A stretch of DNA of 64,000 nucleotides from Azospirillum sp. OGB3. Its GTDB lineage: Bacteria > Pseudomonadota > Alphaproteobacteria > Azospirillales > Azospirillaceae. The DNA is taken from contig NZ_JACHYN010000005.1 in the NCBI RefSeq assembly GCF_014192915.1, positions 124,001 through 188,000 on the forward strand, given 5' to 3'. The notes below the pieces were generated by a model. It saw only the letters and a list, made by a program, of their open reading frames with translations, made no database searches and was not told the DNA's origin. A program made the translations under genes and the position numbers. Positions 35,853 through 45,964 of this stretch are shown piece after piece. Within the stretch, counting starts at the first letter, position 1, and every line of letters starts with the position of its first letter.

Positions 35853-36380
35853 TCAGCGGGGGGCGTCGTCGCCGGGCCTCTTGCGCGGCCACAGACCCGA
35901 GATCAGCAGCAGCCCGACTCCGCCGGTGATGCCGATGTCGGCGACGTTGAAGGTCGGCCAATGCCAGCCGAAGGCGTGGAGGTCGATGAAGTCGGTGACG
36001 GCGCCCTGGCGAAGGCGGTCGACGATGTTGCCGATCGCCCCGCCCGCGATCGCCCCGAAGCTCGCCGCCTCGGCGCGGCTGTCCGAACGGGCCGCCCAAA
36101 CCACGAGAACCGCGACGACGAGCAGCGCGGCGCCGGACAGCAGCCAGGGGCCGTAAGGGTTGTCGTTCTCCAGCAGGCCGAAACTGACCCCGGTGTTGAA
36201 GCCGAGCACGAAATTGAGAAACGGCGCGACCTCGATCAGCCGCGGCGGGTCCAGGAGCTGGTCCAGCGCAACCCATTTGGTGAGCTGGTCGAGCACCAGG
36301 ATCACGGCGCCGATGGTGCCCGCCAGTTTCAGACCGGCCGACCTCAAACCAGCGGACGGGGCCGCCCATGGCAAACTCAT
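35853..36380 (-). CDS. lspA: Lipoprotein signal peptidase (signal peptidase II) of a metal-resistance operon
   Basis: 175 residues with four hydrophobic helices and the family catalytic motifs: FNTGVSFG, GGAIGNIVDRL (first Asp) and GWHWPTFNVADIGI (second Asp). It cleaves prolipoprotein signal peptides in the inner membrane. The ATG at 36380 is preceded by AAGGAGA. It directly follows the metal P-type ATPase gene (11 bases), so it is likely a dedicated copy like the LspA-like PbrC moiety of the lead-resistance operon rather than the housekeeping gene, which usually sits next to ileS. Confidence 0.9.
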   Translation of the reverse strand: MSLPWAAPSAGLRSAGLKLAGTIGAVILVLDQLTKWVALDQLLDPPRLIEVAPFLNFVLGFNTGVSFGLLENDNPYGPWLLSGAALLVVAVLVVWAARSDSRAEAASFGAIAGGAIGNIVDRLRQGAVTDFIDLHAFGWHWPTFNVADIGITGGVGLLLISGLWPRKRPGDDAPR

Positions 36381-36391
36381 GATGGTCTCCT

Positions 36392-38587
<2,196 letters not shown>

Positions 38588-38654
38588 GATCCACTCCGAC
38601 CGGCGGTGTGGCCGGCCGCGCCGTTTCGGGGTGCGCGGCTGCCTGTCGTGCGCT

Positions 38655-38685
38655 ACCATGGACCCTGGAGTTACTACAGGGTCAA
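38655..38685 (-). promoter_or_regulatory. MerR-type promoter with 19-bp spacer and operator for the metal ATPase
   Basis: On the minus strand: -35 TTGACC (38680-38685), a 19-base spacer, and -10 CATGGT (38655-38660). A dyad GACCCTG-N9-CAGGGTC (38661-38683) fills the spacer. An overlong 19-20 bp spacer and central dyad are the signature of promoters activated by MerR-family metal sensors through DNA distortion. The operator also lies just before the regulator's own start, so autoregulation is likely. Confidence 0.85.
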
Positions 38686-38696
38686 GAGGGTTTGTG

Positions 38697-39128
38697 ATGG
38701 CGAAACAGGAGCTGTCCATCGGCGCGCTCGGCAAGCTGACCGGCACCAAGGTCGAGACCATCCGCTTCTATGAGAAGATCGGCATCCTGCCGGCGCCTGC
38801 CCGGACCGCCGGCAACTACCGCAGCTATGGCCACGACCATGTGCGGCGGCTGACCTTCGTCCGGCGGGTGCGGGACCTCGGCTTCCCGCTAGAGACCGTC
38901 CGGGCGATGCTCGACCTCGCCGACCAGCCGGACCGCCCCTGCGGCGAGGTCGACGCCCTGGTCCTCGGGCAGCTCAACGAGGTGGAACGGAAGATCGCCG
39001 ATCTGGAGCGCCTGCGCGACGAACTGGACCGGCTGGCCCACCAGTGCCGGCGCGGCGGCCGGGTGGCCGAGTGCCGCATCATCGAGGCGCTGTCGCCCCA
39101 CCACGAAGACGGCCACTGCTGCCCGTGA
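38697..39128 (+). CDS. MerR family metal-responsive regulator, PbrR/CadR/ZntR type
   Basis: 143 residues. N-terminal MerR winged helix (LSIGALGKLTGTKVETIRFYEKIGIL, about 6-31), dimerisation helix (about 84-115), and metal-site cysteines at 82, 117 and 126. The 35- and 9-residue spacing is that described for the lead sensor PbrR, whereas CadR has 35 and 7. A His/Cys-rich tail (HHEDGHCC) may also bind metal. ATG 38697 follows AGAGGG. It is divergent from the P-type ATPase gene, which it should activate on binding Pb, Cd or Zn. Confidence 0.9.
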   Translation: MAKQELSIGALGKLTGTKVETIRFYEKIGILPAPARTAGNYRSYGHDHVRRLTFVRRVRDLGFPLETVRAMLDLADQPDRPCGEVDALVLGQLNEVERKIADLERLRDELDRLAHQCRRGGRVAECRIIEALSPHHEDGHCCP

Positions 39129-39180
39129 CCCGGCCGGCCCGGACTCCGAAAAACACGATTTCACCAACAGGAACCGAGCC

Positions 39181-40143
39181 ATGGCCGCCCTCACCCGCGC
39201 GGATCTGGAAAACCATCAGGTCCCCGTCTATTTCGCTGCGGTCGCCGCCGGTCTGCTCGCCGCCGCTGTGCTGCCGGGCGACAGCTGGGGGGCGGGGATC
39301 AACCCGTCCCTCGCCGCGCTGATCTACGTCACCTTTCTCCAGGTCCCGCTGGGCGACCTGCGGCGGAGCATGACCAACACCCGCTTCCTGTCGGCCTTGC
39401 TGCTGGTCAATTTCGCGGTGGTGCCCTGCGTGGTCTTCGGGTTGGTCTCCGTCCTGCCCGCGGAGCAGGCGCCGGTGCGTCTCGGCGTGCTGCTGGTCCT
39501 GTTGGCGCCCTGCATCGACTATGTCGTCGTCTTCACCCATCTCGGGCGCGGCGACGCGCGGCTGGTGCTGGCGGCGACGCCGGTGCTGCTGCTCGTCCAG
39601 ATGCTGCTTCTGCCGGTCTATCTCGGTCTTTTCGCCGGAGAGGGGGCGGCGGCCCTGATGCGGCCGGGACCCTTCATCGACGCCTTCGTCTGGTTGATCG
39701 CCGTGCCGCTGGCGCTGGCCGGGGCGACGCAGGCCTGGGCGGCGCGCGGCGGTGCCGGAAAGACCGCCGCGGACGCCCTGGCGTGGCTGCCGGTGCCGCT
39801 CATGGCGGTGGTGCTGTTCCTGGTCGCCGCGGCGGTCGCCGCCGACGTGGCCGCCCAGGCGCGGGCGGTGGCCCTCGCCGTGCCGCTCTACATCGCCTTC
39901 GCGCTGGCGATGCCCTACGCCGGTCGGGCGGTGGCGCGCCTGTTCCGGCTGGAGACCGAAGCGGCGCGGGCCGTCGTCTTCAGCGGCGGCACGCGCAACT
40001 CCCTGGTCGTCCTGCCGCTGGCCTTCGCCGTCCCGGACGGCGGGGCGCTGGTGCCCGCGGTGGTGGTGACGCAGACGCTGGTGGAGTTGGTGGCGATGCT
40101 CACCTACGTCCGCTGGGTGCCGCGCCTCGTGCCGGCGCGGTGA
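39181..40143 (+). CDS. ACR3-like arsenite/bile-acid symporter superfamily transporter
   Basis: 320 residues, nine to ten hydrophobic segments, with the ACR3/BASS-type blocks LAPCIDYVVVFTHLGRGDARL and FSGGTRNSLVVLPLA. The family contains arsenite exporters and Na/bile-acid symporters. The typical ACR3 Cys in the fourth helix may correspond to the Cys in APCIDY. Its position 52 bases behind the MerR-type regulator gene suggests a metal(loid) resistance role, although no arsR or arsC is visible nearby. The ATG at 39181 follows GGAACCGAGCC. Confidence 0.75.
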   Translation: MAALTRADLENHQVPVYFAAVAAGLLAAAVLPGDSWGAGINPSLAALIYVTFLQVPLGDLRRSMTNTRFLSALLLVNFAVVPCVVFGLVSVLPAEQAPVRLGVLLVLLAPCIDYVVVFTHLGRGDARLVLAATPVLLLVQMLLLPVYLGLFAGEGAAALMRPGPFIDAFVWLIAVPLALAGATQAWAARGGAGKTAADALAWLPVPLMAVVLFLVAAAVAADVAAQARAVALAVPLYIAFALAMPYAGRAVARLFRLETEAARAVVFSGGTRNSLVVLPLAFAVPDGGALVPAVVVTQTLVELVAMLTYVRWVPRLVPAR

Positions 40144-40158
40144 ACCGGAAAAGGCGCT

Positions 40159-40875
40159 TCACACCAGGGAGGCACCGCCGCACACTACGATGCGCTGGCC
40201 GGTGATGCTGGCCGCCGCGTCCGACAGCAGGAAGGCGGTCAGCGCCGCCACCTCCTCCGGCTTCACGAAGCGGCCGATGGGGGGACGCTTCGGCTGCACG
40301 CCGGCGCGGTTGGGGTCGGCGAGCATCGGCGTGTCGGTGGCGCCGGGGGCGACCACGTTCACCGTGACGCCGCGCGGCGCCTGCTCGATCGCCCAGGAGC
40401 GGGCCAGCCCCGACAGCGCCGCCTTGCTGGCCGCGTACTGGCCGCGCCCGGCCGAGCCGTCCGAGGTTCGGCTGCCGATCAGCACGACGCGCCCACCCTC
40501 CTCCATGGCGGGGACGGCGTGCTCCACGAGCTGCGTCGCCGCCTCGACATGCAGGCGCCACATCGCCTTCGCATCGGCCGTGGCGCTCTCCGCCTCGCCC
40601 AGCCGGCCGACGCGCAGGATGCCGGCGGCGTGGACCACCGCCCGCACCGGCGGCAGGCCGGCCAGGGCGTCGGCCAGCGCCCCGGCGTCCATCAGGTCGA
40701 CGGCGACGAAGCGCAAGGCCGGATGCGTGATGGCCGGGGCGGTGCGGCTCAGCCCCACCACCTCCCAGCCGTCGTCCAGCAGCCGGGCGGCGATGGCGGC
40801 ACCGATGCCGGAGCTGACCCCGGTCACCAGCGCCCGGCCCGGCGAAGCAGGCCGCCCCTCCGGCCGGTCAGCCAT
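40159..40875 (-). CDS. Short-chain dehydrogenase/reductase
   Basis: 238 residues. Cofactor motif VTGVSSGIGAAIAARL, VHAAGIL, and an intact catalytic set with Ser in IGSRTS and Tyr-x3-Lys in QYAASKAAL. The start overlaps the stop of the binding-protein gene by eight bases, so it is the last gene of the sugar-acid operon (reading right to left). It likely oxidises or reduces a hydroxyl of the substrate. The precise reaction is not evident. Confidence 0.88.
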   Translation of the reverse strand: MADRPEGRPASPGRALVTGVSSGIGAAIAARLLDDGWEVVGLSRTAPAITHPALRFVAVDLMDAGALADALAGLPPVRAVVHAAGILRVGRLGEAESATADAKAMWRLHVEAATQLVEHAVPAMEEGGRVVLIGSRTSDGSAGRGQYAASKAALSGLARSWAIEQAPRGVTVNVVAPGATDTPMLADPNRAGVQPKRPPIGRFVKPEEVAALTAFLLSDAAASITGQRIVVCGGASLV

Positions 40876-41953
40876 TGTAGCTCATCGCCTGGGCCTTCAC
40901 CGCCTCGGCGTCGAAGGCGTTGATGCCGTCGATCAGGTCATTGGTGTAGAAGCGCGACAGGTCCTTCGCCTCCATACCGTTCAGCGCCATCTCGGTGGTG
41001 AACTCGTCCGGGTTGATCTGGCCCATCTTGAAGCCCGGATAGGGCGGCTGGTAGAGCTTGATGCGGCGGCTGACCGCGACCAGCACCGCCTTGACCGCTT
41101 CCTCCTCGCTGCTGCCGCGCGGCGCGGTCTCCGGGTAGAGCTTGAGGAAGGCCTTGGCCCCTGCCGTCGGGTTGGCGAGCAGGAAGGTCGAGGCCTTGGC
41201 TGCCGACCGGCCGAAGCCGACCATCAGCGCGCGGTCGGTCTTCAGCCGCTCGCGCAGCGTCATCAGGAACTGGCCGCCGATCATCGGCAGGCCCTGCGGG
41301 CGGATCAGGATCTCGAAGGGGATGCCCGCCCCCTCGATCAGGCCGAAGCCGGTGTCGTAGTAGGCGAGCGCGTCGACCGCTCCGCGCTGCAGCGCCACGC
41401 CGGCCGGCACGCCGCCGCCCACCGCCGTCCACTTCACGTCGCGGTCGGGGTCGATGCCGAGATTCTTCAGGACGTTGCGGGTCACCGGATACTCGGTGCC
41501 GCCGAAATCGGACACGCCGATGTTCTTGCCCTTGAGGTCCGTGTAGGTCTTGAGCGCCGAGCCCGGCTTCACCGCCACGTCCCATTTGTAGGGGTAGGTG
41601 TACTGGTAGAAGCTGATGGCCTCGCCCCATTCGCCCTTGGCGAGGATCGGCAGCGCGTAGGACGGCACGGCGATGCCGACCTCCACGTCGCCGCGGTCCA
41701 CCGCGACCTGGACGTTGGCGTTGCCGCCCACCGCCATCCCCTTGACGGTGAAGCCCTCGGCGGCGTTGTAGCCCAGCGCCTCGCCGATCAGCAGGTTGAT
41801 GACGCTGGCGTTCAGCGACTTCAGACCGACGCCCAGCCGCACGGTGCGCGGGGCGGACTGCGCGAAGAGCGAGCGCGGGCCGAGCGCCATGGCGGCGGCG
41901 AAGACGCCGGCGGCCTGCAGGCACTGGCGGCGGGTGACGCTGAAGTTGGTCAT
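40868..41953 (-). CDS. ABC transporter substrate-binding protein, NitT/TauT type, with Tat-like signal
   Basis: 361 residues. The N-terminus carries a twin-arginine-like signal (SVTRRQCLQAAG, then a hydrophobic stretch ending LFAQSA). The body has the family layout (LGVGLKSLNASVINLLIGEALG, DLKGKNIGVSDFGGTE). It would capture the substrate in the periplasm for the adjacent permease and ATPase. NitT/TauT systems handle sulfonates, nitrate, aromatic or other small acids, so the ligand is probably an acid rather than a neutral sugar. Confidence 0.88.
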   Translation of the reverse strand: MTNFSVTRRQCLQAAGVFAAAMALGPRSLFAQSAPRTVRLGVGLKSLNASVINLLIGEALGYNAAEGFTVKGMAVGGNANVQVAVDRGDVEVGIAVPSYALPILAKGEWGEAISFYQYTYPYKWDVAVKPGSALKTYTDLKGKNIGVSDFGGTEYPVTRNVLKNLGIDPDRDVKWTAVGGGVPAGVALQRGAVDALAYYDTGFGLIEGAGIPFEILIRPQGLPMIGGQFLMTLRERLKTDRALMVGFGRSAAKASTFLLANPTAGAKAFLKLYPETAPRGSSEEEAVKAVLVAVSRRIKLYQPPYPGFKMGQINPDEFTTEMALNGMEAKDLSRFYTNDLIDGINAFDAEAVKAQAMSYNG

Positions 41954-41971
41954 GATGGTGTCCTCCCCCTT

Positions 41972-42001
41972 GCTTGTGTTGTTTGGGCTTGTGTTGTTTG
42001 G
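41972..42001. repeat. Perfect 15-bp tandem duplication between permease and binding-protein genes
   Basis: GCTTGTGTTGTTTGG occurs twice without spacer in the 76-base gap upstream of the binding-protein start on the minus strand. The sequence is non-coding. Confidence 0.95.
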
Positions 42002-42029
42002 TTTGAAATCGTGTCGTCCGGGCCGCCGG

Positions 42030-42893
42030 TCACTTACGGCCGCGGTTGCCCCAATGGACGATGCGCTGCTCCAGACCGCGCACGATGCCGTGCAGCAGGA
42101 TGCCGAAGGCGCCAAGGATCACCAGGGCCGCGAAGACGCCGGCCACGTCGGTCACCGCCTGGGCCTGGGTGATGACGACGCCCATGCCCTGCTGCGCGCC
42201 CAGGAACTCCGCCACGATGGTGCCCAGCAGGGCGTAGACCACCGCCATGTCCAGGCCGGCGAAGATGTAGGGGGCGGCGTTCGGCAGCTTGACGATGCGG
42301 TAGGTCTCGAAGCGCGAGGCGGAGAGCGAGCGCATCAGGTCGATCTTCTCCGGATCGACGGAGCGCAGGCCGGTGAAGCTGTTGATCAGGATCGGGAAGA
42401 AGGACAGCAGGCCGGCGATGGCGATCTTCGACCCGTCGCCGAAGCCGAACCAGATCACCACCAGCGGCGCGATGGCCACCTTGGGCAGGCTCTGCAGGGC
42501 GAAGGCGTAGGGCATCAGCAGCTTTTCGATGGTGCGGCTCTCCGCCATCAGCGAGCCGAGAAGCAGCCCGAGCCCGCCGCCGGCCGCCAGACCGATGGCC
42601 GCGTTCTTCAGCGTGCCCCACAGCGGCAGATAGTAGCCGAGCGGGTCGGAGGGCGACACCGCCAGACCCGACCACAGCGCCTTCCACACCGCGGCGGGCG
42701 ACGGCAGGATGTAGGACGGCACGTCGAGGAAGCGGACGGCGAGCGCCCAGCCGGCGAACAGCGCCACCAGCCCCAGGCCGGCGATCAGCGTGCCGTTGAC
42801 CGGACGCGGGGCGCGCGGCGGGGATTCGGAGGCGGGAGCGCTCTCGATGGTGGGATCGGCGACCGCCAGCGTGATGTCGGGCTTGCTCATCAT
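42030..42893 (-). CDS. ABC transporter permease, NitT/TauT (SsuC) type
   Basis: 287 residues with a long N-terminal tail (about 35 residues) and six hydrophobic helices; the EAA-like loop is seen around SASRFETYRIVKLPNAAPYIFAG. It forms the inner-membrane channel for the ATPase and binding protein encoded next to it. ATG 42893 overlaps the upstream stop (ATGA); the next codon is also ATG. Confidence 0.9.
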   Translation of the reverse strand: MMSKPDITLAVADPTIESAPASESPPRAPRPVNGTLIAGLGLVALFAGWALAVRFLDVPSYILPSPAAVWKALWSGLAVSPSDPLGYYLPLWGTLKNAAIGLAAGGGLGLLLGSLMAESRTIEKLLMPYAFALQSLPKVAIAPLVVIWFGFGDGSKIAIAGLLSFFPILINSFTGLRSVDPEKIDLMRSLSASRFETYRIVKLPNAAPYIFAGLDMAVVYALLGTIVAEFLGAQQGMGVVITQAQAVTDVAGVFAALVILGAFGILLHGIVRGLEQRIVHWGNRGRK

Positions 42894-43702
42894 TCCTCTC
42901 CCTGTCCGGTCAGAAGCGCGCGGATCTCCTTGGCGAGCGCCGGGTAATCCGGGTGGCTGATGATGGTGTCGTTGCTGCGCGGGCGCGGGATGTCCACGGT
43001 CAGCTCGCGCAGCACGCGGCCGGGGCGCGCGGACATCACGATCACCCGGTCGGCGAGGAAGATCGCCTCGGAGATCGAGTGGGTGATCAGCATCACCGTC
43101 TTGCCGGTGCTCTGCCAGATACGCTGCAGTTCCAGGTTCATCCGCTCGCGGGTCAGGGCGTCCAGCGCGCCGAACGGCTCGTCCATCAGCAGGATGCGCG
43201 GGTTGCGCACCAGGGCACGGCAGATGCCGGCGCGCTGCTGCATGCCGCCCGACAGCTCGTAGGGGTAGCGCCCGCCGAAGTCCTTCAGGCCGGCAACCTC
43301 CAGCAGGCGGTCCACGTCGTCCGCCCCGTCGGGCCGACCGCCGCCGACGCGCAGCGGCAGCGCCACATTCTCGCGCACCGTCAGCCAGGGCAGCAGGTTG
43401 GCCTGCTGGAACACCACGCCGACGTCGCGCGACGGGCCGGAGACCGTCTTAGTGCCGAGCATCACCTGCCCGCTGTCGTAATCGTCCAGTCCGGCCAGGA
43501 TGCGCAGCAGCGTGCTCTTGCCGCAGCCCGACGGGCCGACGACGCAGACGAACTCGCCGTCGGCGATGTCGAGGTTGATGTTCGACAGCGCCTGGACCCG
43601 GCCGGCGGCGTAGGTCTTCTTCAGGTTGCGGATCTGGATCAGCGTCGGTGCGACCGGCCGCAGGCCGGCGATGGGCGCCATCTGTGTCGCTCTCATGGGC
43701 AT
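42890..43702 (-). CDS. ABC transporter ATP-binding protein, NitT/TauT (SsuB/TauB) type
   Basis: 270 residues. Walker A GPSGCGKSTLL (about 55), signature LSGGMQQRAG, Walker B ILLMDEPFGALD and switch His in LITHSISEA are all intact. ATG 43702 follows AAGGAAG. It powers the importer of the sugar-acid operon and overlaps the permease gene by four bases. Confidence 0.93.
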   Translation of the reverse strand: MPMRATQMAPIAGLRPVAPTLIQIRNLKKTYAAGRVQALSNINLDIADGEFVCVVGPSGCGKSTLLRILAGLDDYDSGQVMLGTKTVSGPSRDVGVVFQQANLLPWLTVRENVALPLRVGGGRPDGADDVDRLLEVAGLKDFGGRYPYELSGGMQQRAGICRALVRNPRILLMDEPFGALDALTRERMNLELQRIWQSTGKTVMLITHSISEAIFLADRVIVMSARPGRVLRELTVDIPRPRSNDTIISHPDYPALAKEIRALLTGQGEE

Positions 43703-43715
43703 GCTTCCTTCCCCC

Positions 43716-44966
43716 TTATCGCCCGCTGCCGGATTCGACCGGGCCGGCCTCGACCCAGCCGGGCGGCAGTTCGGTGTACTTGATCGCCTGCCGGAAATAG
43801 GTGAAGGCGATGCGCAGCCGGCCGTCCGGCGTCTGGAGAATGGCCGGGTAGGAGAACTCCCGGTTCAGCTTCTCCTTCGAATTGTTGGTCATGCAATAGC
43901 CGTCGCCGACCTCCAGGTCGCGGCGCAGCGGCCAGGTCACCCCGCCGTCGGAGGACAGCGCCAGGGTCAGCGGCGCGCGCGGCGCCCCCCAGAAGGCCGT
44001 TCGCCCCTCCGCCGGAGGCTCGGCAACAGGCTCTGCGGAAGACGCTTCAGGAGTTGCGTCCTCGATGTCGTCGTACAGGCCCAGCCGGCGGCCGGTCGCG
44101 TCGGCGGCGCTGGCGTGGTTGTAGACGATGGCCAGACGCCCGTCGGACAGGGCCGTCACCTGGATGGAGGAGTTGTTGTTGGGCAGTTCCGTCGGCTCCG
44201 GCGCGGTCCAGCTCCGCCCGCCGTCGCTGGACAGGCTGCGGTAGACATGGTCGGCCCAGCGGCTGCGGTAGAAGGCGGCCAGCCGCCCATCCGCCAGCGG
44301 AACGATGTTCATGTGGACGCAGCCGGTGCTGTCGGGGACCGCGTGCTCGGTCCAGGTCCGGCCGCCGTCGCTGGAGATGCGCACGGCGCTGGTGTCGTGG
44401 TCGCCCACCCAGGCGCGGCCCGGCGTGCCGTGGCACAGGAAGGTCGGCAGCAGCCAGTCGCCGTTGTCCAGCACCACCACCGGCTGGCGGATGAAGACGC
44501 CGGTGTGACCCTCGGCCTCGAACAGGGTGCGCACCGGTCCCCAGCTCCGCCCCTGGTCGGCCGAGACACGGCAACGCACGATGGCGGTGTCCTGGTGGCC
44601 GGAGATCTGGGCGGTGTACATCAGCCACAGCGTGCCGTCGGGCGCCAGAAACAGCACCGGGTTCTGCTCCGACCGGGCGGGGTCGTCGGACAGCTTGACC
44701 GGCGCCTCCCAGCGGTCGCCGCCGGCCGGCAGGCGGGCGACGTGGATGGAGACGTCGGGGATGCCCTCCTGCGTGCCGCCGAACCAGGCGCACAGCAGGT
44801 CGCCGCTGAGCAGCAGCGCCAGATTGGCGGCGTGGTTCTGCACGCAGGGCGACGGCAGGTAGGCGTCGATGCGCCGGGGATCGTCGGCCGCCGGGACGAG
44901 CGGGCCGCGGCGCTCCGGCGCCGGCGGCGGGGCGGCCTGATGGGACAGGGTCGATGCGGTGGTCAT
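43716..44966 (-). CDS. BNR/Asp-box sialidase-superfamily protein, cytoplasmic
   Basis: 416 residues, a six-bladed propeller fold by its repeats: Asp-boxes SADQGRSW (about 135), SSDGGRTW (about 200), SSDGGRSW (about 247) and SSDGGVTW (about 340). The N-terminal strand has the LPSPCVQNHAANLALLLSGD block of BNR_2-type hydrolases. There is no signal peptide, which is unusual for a sialidase and implies an intracellular role on an imported compound. Six bases separate it from the DapA-like gene. The reaction could be hydrolysis, lyase or anhydro-forming cleavage; sialidase activity itself is not claimed. Confidence 0.8.
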   Translation of the reverse strand: MTTASTLSHQAAPPPAPERRGPLVPAADDPRRIDAYLPSPCVQNHAANLALLLSGDLLCAWFGGTQEGIPDVSIHVARLPAGGDRWEAPVKLSDDPARSEQNPVLFLAPDGTLWLMYTAQISGHQDTAIVRCRVSADQGRSWGPVRTLFEAEGHTGVFIRQPVVVLDNGDWLLPTFLCHGTPGRAWVGDHDTSAVRISSDGGRTWTEHAVPDSTGCVHMNIVPLADGRLAAFYRSRWADHVYRSLSSDGGRSWTAPEPTELPNNNSSIQVTALSDGRLAIVYNHASAADATGRRLGLYDDIEDATPEASSAEPVAEPPAEGRTAFWGAPRAPLTLALSSDGGVTWPLRRDLEVGDGYCMTNNSKEKLNREFSYPAILQTPDGRLRIAFTYFRQAIKYTELPPGWVEAGPVESGSGR

Positions 44967-44971
44967 GGTCG

Positions 44972-45874
44972 TCACTCCTGCGAACCGTCGGCGGCCTCGG
45001 CGTAGCGGGCGGCCAGGGTGGCGATGGCGCGGTCGGCCTCCTCGTCGATCAGCACCGGGCCGCGGCTGTGGCCGACCTCCGGCATGGCGTGGCACAGCGC
45101 CCGCTTGACCATGGAGGGCGGAAAGCCCAGCGCGTAGAGGTCCTTGCGGAGCTGGCCGAAATGGGCCTGGGCGGCCTCCGCGGCCTCGTTTTCGCCCGCC
45201 ATGAAGGCGGTCCAGATGCGGTTCAGCGTCAGCGGCGCAACGTTCCCCAGACCGGAGACGCAGCCGGCGGCGCCGTTGCGCAGCCCGTGCAGGATCAGCG
45301 AATCCGGGCCGACCATCACGTCGAAATCGTCGCGCTCGCGGGACACGGCGAGGAAGCCGTCCAGGCTGTCCTGCGAACCGGCGCTGTCCTTGATGCCGAC
45401 GATGTTGGGATGGTCGGCCAGGGTGCGGGTGGCCTCCGGGGTCAGCGTGTTCCCGGTGCGCGCCGGGATGTTGTAGAGGAAGAGCGGCACGGTCAGCGCA
45501 TCCGCCACCCGGCGGTAATAGCCGATCAGCTCCTCCTGCGAGCAGGCGATGAAGGACGGCGTGATCGCCGACACCGCCTTGACGCCCAGCCGGGCGATCG
45601 CGCGGCCCAGCGCGATGGTCTGGTGGGTGGAAATCTCGCCGATGTGGGCCAGCACCGGCACGCGGCCGTCGGCGGCCTCCACGCACAGCTCGGCGGCGCG
45701 GCGCTTCTCGTCGACGGAGAGCGCGTAGAACTCGCCGTTGGTGCCCGCGCAGAAGATGCCGTTGCCGGCCGCCGCCTGCCGCGCCACCTGCCGGCGCAGC
45801 GCCGCCTCGTTCATCCGCTCCTCCGCGTCGAAGGGGGTGACGACGGCGACGAAGGGTCCTGTGATCTTGCTCAT
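44972..45874 (-). CDS. DapA/NanA superfamily (dihydrodipicolinate synthase/N-acetylneuraminate lyase type) aldolase
   Basis: 300 residues. The family motifs are intact: GTNGEFYAL (beta-2 loop), YNIPARTGN (Tyr), and the Schiff-base lysine in VGIKDSAGS. Such class I aldolases make or split 2-keto acids, for example KDG aldolase, NanA or DapA itself. Next to a BNR hydrolase and sugar-acid kinase it is more likely a catabolic 2-keto-3-deoxy-acid aldolase than a lysine-pathway enzyme. Confidence 0.88.
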   Translation of the reverse strand: MSKITGPFVAVVTPFDAEERMNEAALRRQVARQAAAGNGIFCAGTNGEFYALSVDEKRRAAELCVEAADGRVPVLAHIGEISTHQTIALGRAIARLGVKAVSAITPSFIACSQEELIGYYRRVADALTVPLFLYNIPARTGNTLTPEATRTLADHPNIVGIKDSAGSQDSLDGFLAVSRERDDFDVMVGPDSLILHGLRNGAAGCVSGLGNVAPLTLNRIWTAFMAGENEAAEAAQAHFGQLRKDLYALGFPPSMVKRALCHAMPEVGHSRGPVLIDEEADRAIATLAARYAEAADGSQE

Positions 45875-45913
45875 CGCATCTACCTTGGGCGTTTCCAGGG
45901 GCGTTTTCTTGGG

Positions 45914-45934
45914 GGTCCGGCTTCGGTCCGGACC
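45914..45934. repeat. Intergenic hairpin behind the alcohol dehydrogenase gene
   Basis: GGTCCGG and CCGGACC form a 7-bp stem with a 7-base loop, in the 78-base gap between the dehydrogenase and the DapA-like gene. The overlapping string 45924-45935 is a perfect 12-bp palindrome. No U-run follows on the minus strand, so termination is not indicated; it may protect or attenuate the mRNA. Confidence 0.5.
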
Positions 45935-45936
45935 GT

Positions 45937-45964
45937 CGTCAGTAGGCGGCCGTCAGTAGGCGGC
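45937..45964. repeat. Perfect 14-bp tandem duplication across the 3' end of the alcohol dehydrogenase gene
   Basis: CGTCAGTAGGCGGC occurs twice without spacer. The right copy (45951-45964) contains the gene's last codons and stop on the minus strand (Ala-Ala-Tyr-stop); the left copy is non-coding downstream sequence. Confidence 0.95.
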
